Assembly (NCBI GenBank): GCA_002343685.1 | Contig: DDRS01000020.1 | Location: forward strand, 1-64,000 | Direction of reading: 5' to 3' | Source of the DNA: Thiobacillus denitrificans | Lineage (GTDB): Bacteria; Pseudomonadota; Gammaproteobacteria; Burkholderiales; Thiobacillaceae | DNA: 64,000 nt | Part shown: piece by piece, positions 46,413 through 55,660 of the stretch | Numbering within the stretch: position 1 is the first letter of the stretch | Layout: every line of letters begins with the position of its first letter | Position numbers and translations under genes: made by a program | Notes under the pieces: model-generated | Told to the model about the DNA's origin: nothing | Seen by the model: the letters and a program-made list of their open reading frames with translations, nothing else | Databases searched by the model: none

Positions 46413-46438
46413 GATAATGAGAATGGTTGTCAATAACA
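46413..46438 (-). promoter_or_regulatory. Fur box and sigma70 promoter of bfd
   Basis: GATAATGAGAATGGTTGTC on the plus strand resembles the GATAATGATAATCATTATC Fur consensus. On the minus strand, TTGACA and TATAAT flank and overlap it, with about 15-16 bases between. Iron-replete repression of bfd is expected. Confidence 0.75.
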
Positions 46439-46535
46439 AGATGAAGTGGAGTCTCAGTGCAAAAGAACGGCGAGGGAAATCCCCCGCCATCCGTGAATGT
46501 CCTGTTCGCCACTGTGTACGGCGAACAGAACCGGG

Positions 46536-47174
46536 TTACAGCGACTTCGTGCAGAAGTACCAGTCGGTGCACTCGTAGCCTTCGTTCATGCGAGCCTCGG
46601 CGGCGTTCACGTCCTGCGGCGGCGGGACGATGACCTTGTCGCCAGGCTGCCAGCCTTCCGGCGTGGCGACCTTGTTGGCGTCCGAGGTCTGCAGCGCCGC
46701 GACCAGGCGGAGGAACTCGGGGATCGAGCGGCCGTTGGTCATCGGGTAGTAGACCATCGCGCGCAGCACGCCCTTGGGGTCGATGATGAAGGTGGCGCGT
46801 ACCGCGGAGGTGTCGCCGGCGCCCGGGTGGATCATGCCGAAGGCCTTGGCGACATCCATCTTCAGGTCTTCGATGATCGGGAAGGGAATCTCGATCCCGA
46901 ATTTTTCCTTGATGTTGCGTACCCAGGCGACGTGTGAGTAGTAGCTGTCGATCGACAGGCCAAGCAGGTCGCAGTTGAGCTTCTGGAACTCGGGGTAGTG
47001 CCGGGCGAAAGCGGTGAACTCGGTGGTGCAGACCGGGGTGAAGTCGGCGGGGTGCGAGAACAGCACCAGCCACTTGCCCTCGTAGTCGGACAGCTTCTTG
47101 ACGCCGTGGGTGGTGCGCGCCTCGAATTCGGGCGCGCGTTCGTTGATGCGGGGCATGGAGACGATTTCTGACAT
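46536..47174 (-). CDS. Peroxiredoxin, Prx6/AhpC-TSA family
   Basis: 212 residues from the ATG at 47174 (GGAAACC upstream). Peroxidatic Cys49 in HPADFTPVCTTEF; the Prx6-type extended C-terminus has CTDWYFCTKSL with extra cysteines that may resolve it. It reduces H2O2 and organic peroxides. A 16-base palindrome lies 29 bases before the start. Confidence 0.9.
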   Translation of the reverse strand: MSEIVSMPRINERAPEFEARTTHGVKKLSDYEGKWLVLFSHPADFTPVCTTEFTAFARHYPEFQKLNCDLLGLSIDSYYSHVAWVRNIKEKFGIEIPFPIIEDLKMDVAKAFGMIHPGAGDTSAVRATFIIDPKGVLRAMVYYPMTNGRSIPEFLRLVAALQTSDANKVATPEGWQPGDKVIVPPPQDVNAAEARMNEGYECTDWYFCTKSL

Positions 47175-47202
47175 GACGGTTTCCTTTCGTGAGTGGATGT
47201 TT

Positions 47203-47218
47203 ATTAGCAATTGCTAAT
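47203..47218. promoter_or_regulatory. 16-base perfect palindrome upstream of the peroxiredoxin gene
   Basis: ATTAGCAATTGCTAAT is fully self-complementary and located between the cytochrome b561 and peroxiredoxin genes. Probable operator of an unknown dimeric regulator. It does not fit Fur or OxyR consensus. Confidence 0.45.
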
Positions 47219-47287
47219 GAATCGGTACTTTACGGATCGGACGGTTCAATGTGAAACGGATAATTCCCGTGTGCTTGATCGACGCTG

Positions 47288-47854
47288 TCAATCGCCCAGC
47301 GTCGTTTCCGGATGCGCGAACGGCGCGGAATGCGTGCCCCGTATCTTGTAGCCGGTGAGCATGGCGCGCGGCAGGTTGATGCGGGTTTTCCGGCTGACCC
47401 ACGCCACGCCGGCCACGTGCAGCGCGACGCACGCGAGCAGAACGTCGGAGAGCGTCTCGTGCAGGTCTTCCAGCCATTCCTCGCCCCAGTAGGCGTCGGT
47501 TCCCATCAGCCAGCCTGTGACGCCCAGCGCGATGACGAGGCCGAGCATCGCGAACACCATCGTGGCGCCGAGCGGATTGTGTCCGCGCATGGCGACGCCG
47601 GGCCGGACGAGGTAGGCCCGGATGCGCGCCGGCGTGGGGAAAAAATCGGAAAAGCGGGCGTAGCGCGAGCCGATCGCACCCCAGACGAGGCGCCCACCCA
47701 CCAGTCCCAGCGCCGCGTAACCCGCCCAGCGATGCCATGGGCCGCCGCCGTCGAGAATGAACGCGTCGAGCAGTACCAGGACGGCGAGGCTCCAGTGGTG
47801 CAGGCGGACAAAGCGGTCCCAGACGTACGCGCGTTCCACGACGTGCCCAGGCAT
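47288..47854 (-). CDS. Cytochrome b561-family membrane protein
   Basis: 188 residues, four hydrophobic segments with haem-ligand candidates in RLHHWSLAV, HRWAGYAAL, DLHETLSDVL and ALHVAGVAW. It lies directly behind a PepSY-domain gene, with which its start overlaps. Cytochrome b plus PepSY pairs accompany ferric-reductase functions in iron-uptake loci; that role is an inference here. Confidence 0.85.
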   Translation of the reverse strand: MPGHVVERAYVWDRFVRLHHWSLAVLVLLDAFILDGGGPWHRWAGYAALGLVGGRLVWGAIGSRYARFSDFFPTPARIRAYLVRPGVAMRGHNPLGATMVFAMLGLVIALGVTGWLMGTDAYWGEEWLEDLHETLSDVLLACVALHVAGVAWVSRKTRINLPRAMLTGYKIRGTHSAPFAHPETTLGD

Positions 47855-48120
47855 CAGTCGAGATAGGCCTTCACGGGCCGGCCGGAGACGGTGTCCATGT
47901 AGATTTCGACGCGCTGACCCTTCTCGTTGTGGCCGTACATCTCGTAGCAATTGCCATCGACCTTGAATTTCTTGATGGTGTAGCCGGCATCCTTCAGTGC
48001 AGCCTTGAGGTCTTCCTCCTTCATCCATTTGTCTTTGGGATGGGCTTCGCAGTCGGCTGCGGCGTGCGCCAGAACGGGAACGAGCGCCAGGGCGGCAAGG
48101 GTGAATCGCAGACCAGTCAT
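47854..48120 (-). CDS. Periplasmic PepSY-domain protein
   Basis: 88 residues: signal peptide to about residue 21 (VLAHAAADC), then a single PepSY unit (MKEEDLKAALKDAGYTIKKF, GQRVEIYMDTVSGRPV). ATGA overlap with cytochrome b561. Likely acts with it at the inner membrane. Confidence 0.85.
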   Translation of the reverse strand: MTGLRFTLAALALVPVLAHAAADCEAHPKDKWMKEEDLKAALKDAGYTIKKFKVDGNCYEMYGHNEKGQRVEIYMDTVSGRPVKAYLD

Positions 48121-48160
48121 GATGAGAACTCCTTTTCTAAGGTGAATGAAACAGGGGGAT

Positions 48161-48844
48161 TCAGACCGTCGCCCACATCCGCATCAGGTTGTGGTAGCAA
48201 CTGGTCAAGCGTACGGCAGCATCGGTTTCGCCGTGTTCACCGCGCAGGGCGGCGATGCTTAAGTCCATTTCGTGCAGCAATTCGCGCCGTTGCGGTTCGC
48301 GCACCATGCTTTCCAGCCAGGTGAAGCACGCCAGCCGCGCACCGCGCGTCACCGGCTCGACGCGATGCACGCTGTACGAGGGATACAGGATCAGATGGCC
48401 CGCCGGCAGTTTGACCGCGCGGCCGCCCATGCCGTCCTCGATGATGAGCTCGCCGCCGTCGTAGTCCGATGGGTTGTTGAGAAAGAGCGTGAACGACATG
48501 TCGGTTCGCACATGCTGCGCCGTGGCCGGATGGGTGCGGATGGCGTTGTCCACGTGATTGCCGAAGGCGTTGGCTTCGTCGCCGTAGCGGTTGAACAGCG
48601 GCGGATAGATGCGCTTGGGCAGGGCGGCACTGAAGAAGGTGGGGTTCTTCGACAAGGCTTCCAGCACGATGGCGCGCAACTGCTGCGCTACCGGGCTGGT
48701 TTCGGGCAGTTGCCGGTTGTTCTTCACCGTGGCGGCTTGACTGCCGGCGGTGACGCGGCCGTCGGTCCAGTCGGCCTGTTTCAGCAGCGCAGTGCAGTGC
48801 GCGAGCGTGGCGGCGTCGAGAACGTTGGGTATGTGCAGCAGCAT
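48161..48844 (-). CDS. piuC: Fe(II)/2-oxoglutarate hydroxylase, PiuC family
   Basis: 227 residues from the ATG at 48844 (AGGAGACC upstream). Metal ligands: HVDNAIRTH (HxD) and the distal His in YSVHRVEPV, with an Arg for 2-oxoglutarate later. PiuC/PKHD-type hydroxylases are typically encoded beside siderophore receptors, as here; the substrate is unknown. Confidence 0.9.
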   Translation of the reverse strand: MLLHIPNVLDAATLAHCTALLKQADWTDGRVTAGSQAATVKNNRQLPETSPVAQQLRAIVLEALSKNPTFFSAALPKRIYPPLFNRYGDEANAFGNHVDNAIRTHPATAQHVRTDMSFTLFLNNPSDYDGGELIIEDGMGGRAVKLPAGHLILYPSYSVHRVEPVTRGARLACFTWLESMVREPQRRELLHEMDLSIAALRGEHGETDAAVRLTSCYHNLMRMWATV

Positions 48845-48922
48845 GGTCGGGTCTCCTGTCAGGGATAGGGCGCTGCGCAGGCAACGCCCTATCCCTGCCA
48901 ATGGTTGGCAGGGAAGGCAGGC

Positions 48923-51178
48923 TCAGAACTTCAGCTCGCCGGTGAGGATGAAGCGACGCTTCTGACCGGGCACGGTGAACGGACCGTTGTCGTAGATCGA
49001 GTCGTAGTACGTCTTGTTGAACAGGTTCTGCACGTTCAGGCGGACGCCCCAGGTTTTCTGGTCATAGGACACCATGGCATCCCAACGCACGTAAGCCGGC
49101 GCGGTATTGGGATTGAAGCCGCTGGGCTGGCCGTTGGTGGTGAACTGCGCATTGGCCGAGGTCGACGACGGGTTGTAGCCGTAGCGTTCGCCTTTGGCCT
49201 CGGCGCCGCCGCCGACTTTCCAGCCGCCGCCCAGCTTGTAGGTGGACCACAGGTTGAAGGTATAGGGCGGCGTATTGCGCGGCCGTTTGCCGACGAAGCG
49301 CGGATCGCCGACGGTGCCGGTGGACTGCTCGGCGACTTCGAGGATGGTGGCGTCCATCAGCGCCAGCCCGGCGAAGACTTCCCAGTTCGGCGTGATGCGG
49401 CCGGCCGCTTCGAATTCGATGCCGTCGGTGCGGCGCTTCTTGGTCAGGATGGACGCGGTCGATTCGAGGTCGGTGTTGCGTTCCCAGTTCTTGATCGCAC
49501 GATAGAGCGCGGTGCGGAAGGAGAGATCGCCGTCGAAGAACATCCACTTCGCGCCGACTTCGTAGACCTGACTGGTCTCGGGCGGCTGCGGTGTGGCGGT
49601 CAGCTGGTAGAGGTCGGCCGTCGGGCTGAACGAATCGCTGTAGCCCACGTAGTAGTGCGCTTCCTCGGTGGGTTGGTACGACAAGGCGGCACGATAGCTC
49701 CACTCGCCGTATTCCAGGTGCGGCGAGGCGGCACTGGAATAATCGGCATCAAGTTCGTCGCGGCGCACGCCCAGCGTGGCTTTCCAGTCCGGGATGAACT
49801 CGACTGTGTCCTGTGCATAGAGAGCGTAGGAATTGCCGGTGAAATTATTCAGCTGTGCGCCTGTATAGGACTCGACGTAAGGAAGGAAGACAGGCGGATT
49901 GCCGGCCGTGGTACCGCCCAGATTCTGCAGACCTGAGCGGTGGCTGTTCTCGTGCAGATACTCGACTCCGGTGAGGAATTCGTGCTTCATGCCCAGCGCC
50001 TCGAATTTCCGGCTGTAGTCGGATTGGAGCGTGAGCGTTTCGTAGTCCGTCGAGCGCGTCGGCCCAGCGTTAGGACTGGCGCCGTTGAGGCCGGTCGTGC
50101 CGGGCGCATCGGTGGCGCTCGGCGTGCGTGCCCAGTAGCTGCGTTCATAGTCGCCGTAGCGGACCGTGGTGCGCAACTGGCTGTCATCGGCGAAGCGGTG
50201 CGTCCAGGTGCCCGTGGTGACGTTCACGTCGCTGTTGTCGAAGTTGCGGTCGATGCCCCAGAAATAATCGACCGGGAACGTGGTATTGGGGCGGTGGGTG
50301 GCGTTGTCGAACGAGAAGCCGTAGTCCGGCGTGTCGCGGTTGCGCATATACAGGTGCGAGAAGGTGAATTCGTCGTCGGTGTTCATGCCGAGCGCGAGGC
50401 TGACCTGCGCACCGCCGCGATTGACATCGGGCTCCGCGCCGCTGGCGGGGTTTTCGCGCCAGCTGCCTTCGTCGCGTTTCATCAGATTTACGCGTACCGC
50501 GCTGTGTTCGCCCAGCTGCTTGTTGAGGTCGGCGGTGACTTCGGTGTAGTTGTCGGTGCCCACGCTGCCGGTCAGTTTGTAGACATCGGCAAGCTTGGGC
50601 GTCTTGGAGACGAGGTTGATGACGCCGCCGGCCTGGCCGCGGCCGAACAGCATCGAGGCGGAGCCGCGCAGCACGTCGACCTGCTCGAGGAAGAAAGTTT
50701 CGCGATTGTATTGCGCGGTGTCGCGGATGCCGTCGAGGTAGACGTCGCCGAAGGTGTAGAAGCCGCGCAGCATCATGTTGTCGCCGGCGCGGCCGCCTTC
50801 GGCGGCGTTGAAGGTGAGCCCCGACACGTTGCGCAAGGCATCGCGCAGCGAACCGACATGCTGCTCCTGCATCAGCTGCTGGGTCACGACGGTGATTGCC
50901 TGCGGGATGTCCTGCGGGTCCTGCTTGGTCTTGCCGACGCGGGTCTGCGTGCCCTGGTAGCCGTTATTGACCTCCATGGGGTCGGACGTGTCTTCCACCT
51001 TGACGGTCGGCAGCGTGGTTTGGGCGGTATTCGCCGGATCCGCAGTCTGCGCCAGTGCGGCGGGGGCCAGCATCATGAAGGCGAGCGAAGCGGCAGCCGG
51101 CATGGTGGCTGCGGGTTGCAGGCGCGCCATCAGCTGGCGCAGGATGCCCGAGGGCGGGCGCGGTCGTACGTGGGACAT
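48923..51178 (-). CDS. TonB-dependent siderophore receptor (Fiu-like)
   Basis: 751 residues from the ATG at 51178. Signal peptide to about residue 43 (LAPAALAQ), a TonB-box-like TLPTVKVED stretch, plug domain with IPQAITVVTQQLM and MLFGRGQAGGVINLVSK, 22-strand barrel, and an aromatic C-terminus ending FILTGELKF. With PiuC downstream, it matches catecholate-type receptors of the Fiu/PiuA group. Ligand is not determined. Confidence 0.9.
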   Translation of the reverse strand: MSHVRPRPPSGILRQLMARLQPAATMPAAASLAFMMLAPAALAQTADPANTAQTTLPTVKVEDTSDPMEVNNGYQGTQTRVGKTKQDPQDIPQAITVVTQQLMQEQHVGSLRDALRNVSGLTFNAAEGGRAGDNMMLRGFYTFGDVYLDGIRDTAQYNRETFFLEQVDVLRGSASMLFGRGQAGGVINLVSKTPKLADVYKLTGSVGTDNYTEVTADLNKQLGEHSAVRVNLMKRDEGSWRENPASGAEPDVNRGGAQVSLALGMNTDDEFTFSHLYMRNRDTPDYGFSFDNATHRPNTTFPVDYFWGIDRNFDNSDVNVTTGTWTHRFADDSQLRTTVRYGDYERSYWARTPSATDAPGTTGLNGASPNAGPTRSTDYETLTLQSDYSRKFEALGMKHEFLTGVEYLHENSHRSGLQNLGGTTAGNPPVFLPYVESYTGAQLNNFTGNSYALYAQDTVEFIPDWKATLGVRRDELDADYSSAASPHLEYGEWSYRAALSYQPTEEAHYYVGYSDSFSPTADLYQLTATPQPPETSQVYEVGAKWMFFDGDLSFRTALYRAIKNWERNTDLESTASILTKKRRTDGIEFEAAGRITPNWEVFAGLALMDATILEVAEQSTGTVGDPRFVGKRPRNTPPYTFNLWSTYKLGGGWKVGGGAEAKGERYGYNPSSTSANAQFTTNGQPSGFNPNTAPAYVRWDAMVSYDQKTWGVRLNVQNLFNKTYYDSIYDNGPFTVPGQKRRFILTGELKF

Positions 51179-51269
51179 GGTTTGCTCCTGGTCTGAATGA
51201 TCGACTGGCTGGCGGAGCAAACGCTTGGCTGGCTGGCGGTTGAAAAAAACGGAAGGCGGCAGGCATGGG

Positions 51270-53204
51270 TCATCCCCAACCCGCTGCGACGGCGAGGTGA
51301 TACACGATGAAACACGCGAGCCAGGCCAGGCCGAACAGATAGCCGGCCATGACGAGCGGCATTTTCCAGCCGCCGGTTTCGCGCTTGACGGTGGCGAGCG
51401 TGGACAGGCACTGCGGCGCGAAGACGAACCAGGTCAGCAGCGACAGCGCAGTGGCGAGGCTCCAGCTGTGCGCGATCAGCGGTGTCAGGGCCTGCGCAGT
51501 GTCGTCGCCGCTGGCCGACAGCGCGTAGACGGTGCCGAGCGCGCTGACCGCGACTTCGCGCGCGGCCATGCCGGGAACCAGCGCTACGCTGATCTGCCAG
51601 TTGAAGCCGATGGGCTCGAATATCGTGGCAAGGCCGCGACCGAGCGTGCCGGCGAGGCTGTATTCGATCGCCGGGCCGGTCGCGCCGGCGGGTGGCGCGG
51701 GAAAGCTGGCGAGGAACCACATGACGACGGTGAGCGCCAGGATGATGCCGCCGACCCGCTTGAGGAAGATGGACGCGCGCTGCCACAGGCCGATGGCGAC
51801 GTTGCGCGGCGTCGGCCAGTGGTAGGTCGGCAGTTCCATCATCAGCGGTCGCGGCAGGCCGCGGGTGGTGAGGCGCTTGGCCAGCCAGGCAATGCCCATC
51901 GCGCTGATCACGCCGGCGACGTAGAGACCGAACAGCACCAGGCCCTGCAACTCGAACATACCCGCGACCTCGCGCTTGGGGATGAAGGCGCCGATCAGCA
52001 GCGCATACACCGGCAATCGTGCCGAGCAGGTCATCAACGGCGCGATCATGATCGTGACGAGGCGGTCACGCGGGCTGGCGATGGTGCGCGCGGCCATGAT
52101 GCCGGGGATCGCGCAGGCGAAGCTCGACAGCAGCGGGATGAACGAGCGGCCCGACAGGCCCACGCTGCCCATCAGGCGGTCGAGCATGAAGGCGGCGCGT
52201 GGCAGGTAGCCCGACTCCTCCAGGATCAGGATGAAGAAGAACAGGATGAGGATCTGCGGCAGGAACACCAGCACCCCGCCGGCACCCGCGATGATCCCGT
52301 CGACGAGCAGACTGCGCAGCCAGCCGTCCGACAATGCAGCGGTGACGCCATTGGCCACCCATGCGGTGGCCGCCTCGATCCAGCCCATCGGCGCCTCGGC
52401 CCAGGCGAACACGGCCTGGAACATCAGGAACAACACCACCATGAGCAGCGCCATGCCGATGACCGGATGCAGCACCACGCGGTCGATCCGGTCGGACAAC
52501 GTGTGCGGCGCATGCATGTCGAGGCCGAGGCTGACAAGGATGCGCTGCACCGTGTCGTGGTCGGCTTCCACCGTGACGACCGGGGCGTCGGTTTCCGGTA
52601 CGGGCGAGTGCGCTGCATCGCCGCGCCAGGCCTCGGCCGGCGCATCGAGCAGCGTACGCAGGGCGGTTGCGCCGTCCTTCCTGACCGCGACGGTCTTGAC
52701 CACGGGCACGCCGAGCTCGAGTGACAGTTTGTCCACATCCACGTGGATGCCGCGCCGCGCCGCCAGGTCGGTCATGTTGAGCGCCACCACGCAGGGCAGG
52801 CCGAGGCGTTTCACGGCCAGGACGAGCCGGAGATTGCGCCGTAGGTTGGTGGCGTCGACCACGCAGACGACACGATCCGGGCGTTTTTCGCCACGCGCGC
52901 GGCCCATCAGCACGTCGACTGTCACCTGCTCGTCGGGCGAGCGCGGGTTGAGACCGTAGGTGCCCGGCAAGTCGAGCACGCGCAGCGCCTTGCCCGCCGT
53001 CGTGAGGTAGCGGCCTTCCTTGCGTTCGACGGTGACACCGGCGTAGTTCGCCACCTTCTGCCGGCTGCCTGTCAGGACGTTGAACAACGCGGTCTTGCCG
53101 CAGTTGGGGTTGCCTACCAGGGCGACCAGGGGCCCGCCGCGATGCACATGAACGACGGCGGACGGGGCGTGGTCGCGGCGGACCGAATCGTGGCAGGCGC
53201 TCAT
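51270..53204 (-). CDS. feoB: Ferrous iron transporter FeoB
   Basis: 644 residues. N-terminal G domain: GNPNCGKTALFN, TVERKEGRY, DLPGTYGL, NMTD; then helical GDI region and membrane domain with two gate motifs (ACAIPGIMAARTI and TCSARLPVYALLI). Imports Fe2+ across the inner membrane. The start overlaps feoA. Length is of the shorter class without a C-terminal FeoC-like extension. Confidence 0.95.
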   Translation of the reverse strand: MSACHDSVRRDHAPSAVVHVHRGGPLVALVGNPNCGKTALFNVLTGSRQKVANYAGVTVERKEGRYLTTAGKALRVLDLPGTYGLNPRSPDEQVTVDVLMGRARGEKRPDRVVCVVDATNLRRNLRLVLAVKRLGLPCVVALNMTDLAARRGIHVDVDKLSLELGVPVVKTVAVRKDGATALRTLLDAPAEAWRGDAAHSPVPETDAPVVTVEADHDTVQRILVSLGLDMHAPHTLSDRIDRVVLHPVIGMALLMVVLFLMFQAVFAWAEAPMGWIEAATAWVANGVTAALSDGWLRSLLVDGIIAGAGGVLVFLPQILILFFFILILEESGYLPRAAFMLDRLMGSVGLSGRSFIPLLSSFACAIPGIMAARTIASPRDRLVTIMIAPLMTCSARLPVYALLIGAFIPKREVAGMFELQGLVLFGLYVAGVISAMGIAWLAKRLTTRGLPRPLMMELPTYHWPTPRNVAIGLWQRASIFLKRVGGIILALTVVMWFLASFPAPPAGATGPAIEYSLAGTLGRGLATIFEPIGFNWQISVALVPGMAAREVAVSALGTVYALSASGDDTAQALTPLIAHSWSLATALSLLTWFVFAPQCLSTLATVKRETGGWKMPLVMAGYLFGLAWLACFIVYHLAVAAGWG

Positions 53205-53461
53205 GCGGCCCCCGTCGCGTTATCCAGCAGCGTGACTTCGATACAGGCGGCCTCGGCGCAGCGCAGGGCGAAAGTGGATGAGCCGACGCGGACTACCAGC
53301 GGATCGCCGCCTGGCTGCGCGCGTGCCATCAGCATCACTTTCTCGCCGGGGATGAACCCCAGCTCCTGCAGCCAGTCGTGCCATTCCGGCGCATGCTCGG
53401 GCGTGTGGATGCGCTCGATGCGGCAAAGTTGGAAATCGTCCGAACGGTCAAGGGTGAACAT
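53201..53461 (-). CDS. feoA: Ferrous iron transport protein FeoA
   Basis: 86 residues, SH3-like FeoA domain (LQELGFIPGEKVMLMARAQP, PLVVRVGSSTFALRC). Accessory to FeoB. Nineteen bases after exbD, so feoAB is read with the TonB-ExbBD genes. Confidence 0.92.
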   Translation of the reverse strand: MFTLDRSDDFQLCRIERIHTPEHAPEWHDWLQELGFIPGEKVMLMARAQPGGDPLVVRVGSSTFALRCAEAACIEVTLLDNATGAA

Positions 53462-53480
53462 GTCTATGGATCCCTGCGGT

Positions 53481-53909
53481 TCAATGGGCCGCGGTTTTCG
53501 GTTCGGTGACGAACCCGAGCTTGCTGAGTCCTGCGCGCGCGGCGTCGGACATGATCTGGGCGACGTTGCGATAGGCGAGATCGCCGTCGGCGCGGATGTG
53601 GATTTCCGGCTGCGGGGTCTGTTGTGCGGCGAGGTCCATCTTCGCCTGCCAGGCGGTCGCGTCCACGGGTTCGGCGTTCCAGAATACCGAGCCGTCGGCC
53701 TTGATCGACAGGTTGACCGTCTCCGGTTTGTCCTCGTTGGGCTGGCTGGATGCCACGGGCAGGTTGATCTTGACCGCATGCGTCATCAGCGGCGCAGTGA
53801 TGATGAAGATGACGAGTAGCACCAGCATCACGTCGATCAGCGGAATCATGTTGATTTCCGCGTTGTCGCCGTCGCCGGCGTCGTTGAGCATTCCGCCGAA
53901 GGCCATCAT
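53481..53909 (-). CDS. exbD: Biopolymer transport protein ExbD
   Basis: 142 residues: one N-terminal helix (INMIPLIDVMLVLLVIFII) with the essential Asp, and a periplasmic domain (IHIRADGDLAYRNVAQIM). Part of the proton-driven motor energising TonB. Four-base overlap with exbB. Confidence 0.94.
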   Translation of the reverse strand: MMAFGGMLNDAGDGDNAEINMIPLIDVMLVLLVIFIITAPLMTHAVKINLPVASSQPNEDKPETVNLSIKADGSVFWNAEPVDATAWQAKMDLAAQQTPQPEIHIRADGDLAYRNVAQIMSDAARAGLSKLGFVTEPKTAAH

Positions 53910-54661
53910 GCACTCCTGACGGCCGGGGCGACGTAGACGCGCGGTACGTCGTTGTCGACGCGGGTGTTATTGCGCACGCCGGTGGACATGAAGGCGAACA
54001 GGTCGTGCGCGAAGCCGTCCACCTCGGACAGCATCTGGCGCTTGGCGCGATTGAAGAAGTTGTAGGCGAGCACGGCAGGGATGGCGACCGCCAGGCCGAG
54101 CGCGGTCATGATCAGCGCCTCGCCCACCGGACCGGCCACCTGGTCGAGGCTGCCCGAGCCGCTCATGCCGATGTTGACCAGCGCGTGGTAGATGCCCCAC
54201 ACCGTGCCGAACAGGCCGACGAAGGGCGCGGACGAGGCGATGGAGGCCAGCATGGTGTGGCCGTATTCCAGGCGCGCGGTGTCCTGGTTGATCGCGCGAC
54301 GCAGGGCTCGGGTGAGGAATTCGTCTTCCGAACCCGACTCGATCAGGCGGGCGCCGGTCTTGCCGCGGAACTGCTCGGCTGCCTTGAGGCCGTGATGGGT
54401 GAGATGCGAGAACGGGTCGTTGATGCCGTTCTTCTGCAGATAGTCGCCCACGGCCGCCAGCCCGGATGCATTCCAGAAGCGTTCCAGGAAAGCCTGCGCG
54501 TTTTTCTTCATGCGCCAGTTGGCGATGCTCTTGGAGACGATGAGGTACCAGGTGATCACCGACATCGCCAGCAGGATGGCGAGCAGAAAATGCGCGAGCA
54601 TGTCGGCCTGGGCGATGAAGTGTGCGAACCCCAGTTGAGCGGGGTGAGTGACGGTTTCCAT
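53906..54661 (-). CDS. exbB: Biopolymer transport protein ExbB
   Basis: 251 residues, MotA/TolQ/ExbB family: three membrane helices, with APFVGLFGTVWGIYHALVNI and the last segment VGEALIMTALGLAVAIPAVL. Forms the ExbBD channel with ExbD. Starts three bases after the tonB stop. Confidence 0.95.
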   Translation of the reverse strand: METVTHPAQLGFAHFIAQADMLAHFLLAILLAMSVITWYLIVSKSIANWRMKKNAQAFLERFWNASGLAAVGDYLQKNGINDPFSHLTHHGLKAAEQFRGKTGARLIESGSEDEFLTRALRRAINQDTARLEYGHTMLASIASSAPFVGLFGTVWGIYHALVNIGMSGSGSLDQVAGPVGEALIMTALGLAVAIPAVLAYNFFNRAKRQMLSEVDGFAHDLFAFMSTGVRNNTRVDNDVPRVYVAPAVRSA

Positions 54662-54664
54662 TGT

Positions 54665-55417
54665 TTAGCTCCTGAGGGTGAACTGAATCGGCACGATGAC
54701 CCACGCGGCCACCGGTTTGCCGGCCTGGCGGGCCGGCTCGAATTTCCAGCTGGACAGAACGGTTTTCCGGGCCGATTCGTCGAGCCGCGCATAGCCGCTG
54801 CTCTTGACGATTTCCAGTTGCGCGACACTGCCGTCCGGGTTGACCAGGATGTTCAGCCGTACGACGCCTTCTTCGCCGAGTCGCTTCGACAGCGCCGGAT
54901 AGGGCGGTTTGGGATTGTTCAGATAGTCTGCGGGCCGGGGCGGTATCGGCGGCGGCGGGGGAGCGGGTTTCGGCGCTTCCGCGACAACCGGTGCGGGCGA
55001 CGGCACGACCTCGGGCACGGGTTCAGGATCGGGTTTGGGCGCTTCGACGACGGGTTGCGGCGCGGGAAGCGGCTTCTCGGCGATCAGCACCGGTGGCGGC
55101 GGCAGCGGTTTGACGTGCGGCTTCGGCGGCTGCGGCCTGGGTTCGGGTTTGGGCTGCGGGTCGGGCTCTTTCACCTCGGGCTCGATCAGGCTGACCGTGA
55201 TCGGCCGCGGCGGCGTGATCGGTTCGGGCGTGTTGGCGACGAACAGCAGTGCTGCCAGCAGGCCGGCATGCGCGAGTGCCACACCGGCAAGCGACGCGCG
55301 CGACAACCGGGCCGAATACGGCAGGGCGGCGGCGAAGCGGACTGAGTTTGGCAGATCGGCTTTCACGGCGGAGGGTGTGGTCAACGAGGGCGTCATCCCA
55401 GGCAAATCCAGTTCCAT
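54665..55417 (-). CDS. tonB: Energy transducer TonB
   Basis: 250 residues: N-terminal helix (ASLAGVALAHAGLLAALLFV), a long Pro-rich region (KPEPRPQPPKP; PDPEPVPEVVP) about 75-165, and a C-terminal TonB domain (YPALSKRLGEEGVVRLNILV, DESARKTVLSSWKFEPARQ). First gene of the minus-strand run that continues to cytochrome b561 at 47288. Confidence 0.93.
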   Translation of the reverse strand: MELDLPGMTPSLTTPSAVKADLPNSVRFAAALPYSARLSRASLAGVALAHAGLLAALLFVANTPEPITPPRPITVSLIEPEVKEPDPQPKPEPRPQPPKPHVKPLPPPPVLIAEKPLPAPQPVVEAPKPDPEPVPEVVPSPAPVVAEAPKPAPPPPPIPPRPADYLNNPKPPYPALSKRLGEEGVVRLNILVNPDGSVAQLEIVKSSGYARLDESARKTVLSSWKFEPARQAGKPVAAWVIVPIQFTLRS

Positions 55418-55520
55418 TCATGGTCTCGCCGAGCGATCGTCATAACGGGCCGTGTGGTTGTTAGCCGCCCGAAGCACGCTTGGACAAATCAAGTTACAGC
55501 GATGTAGTAACAATGCAAAG

Positions 55521-55550
55521 AATGATAATAATTCGCATTAAATAAGTCAA
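55521..55550 (-). promoter_or_regulatory. Fur box and sigma70 promoter of tonB
   Basis: On the minus strand TTGACT (55550-55545), 17 bases, TATCAT (55527-55522). The Fur-like AATGATAATAATTCGCATT (plus strand 55521-55539) covers the -10 and spacer. It would place the whole tonB-exbBD-feoAB-receptor run under iron control. Confidence 0.75.
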
Positions 55551-55660
55551 TTGATTCGTTGCGGCCAAATATTCTTTCTCCCACCGCCAGGCGCGAAATC
55601 AGGCAGGGGGTGGCGCTCGGCGCCAGCATACGGCCTGAGCGGGTTCTTGCCGCGTGGAGG

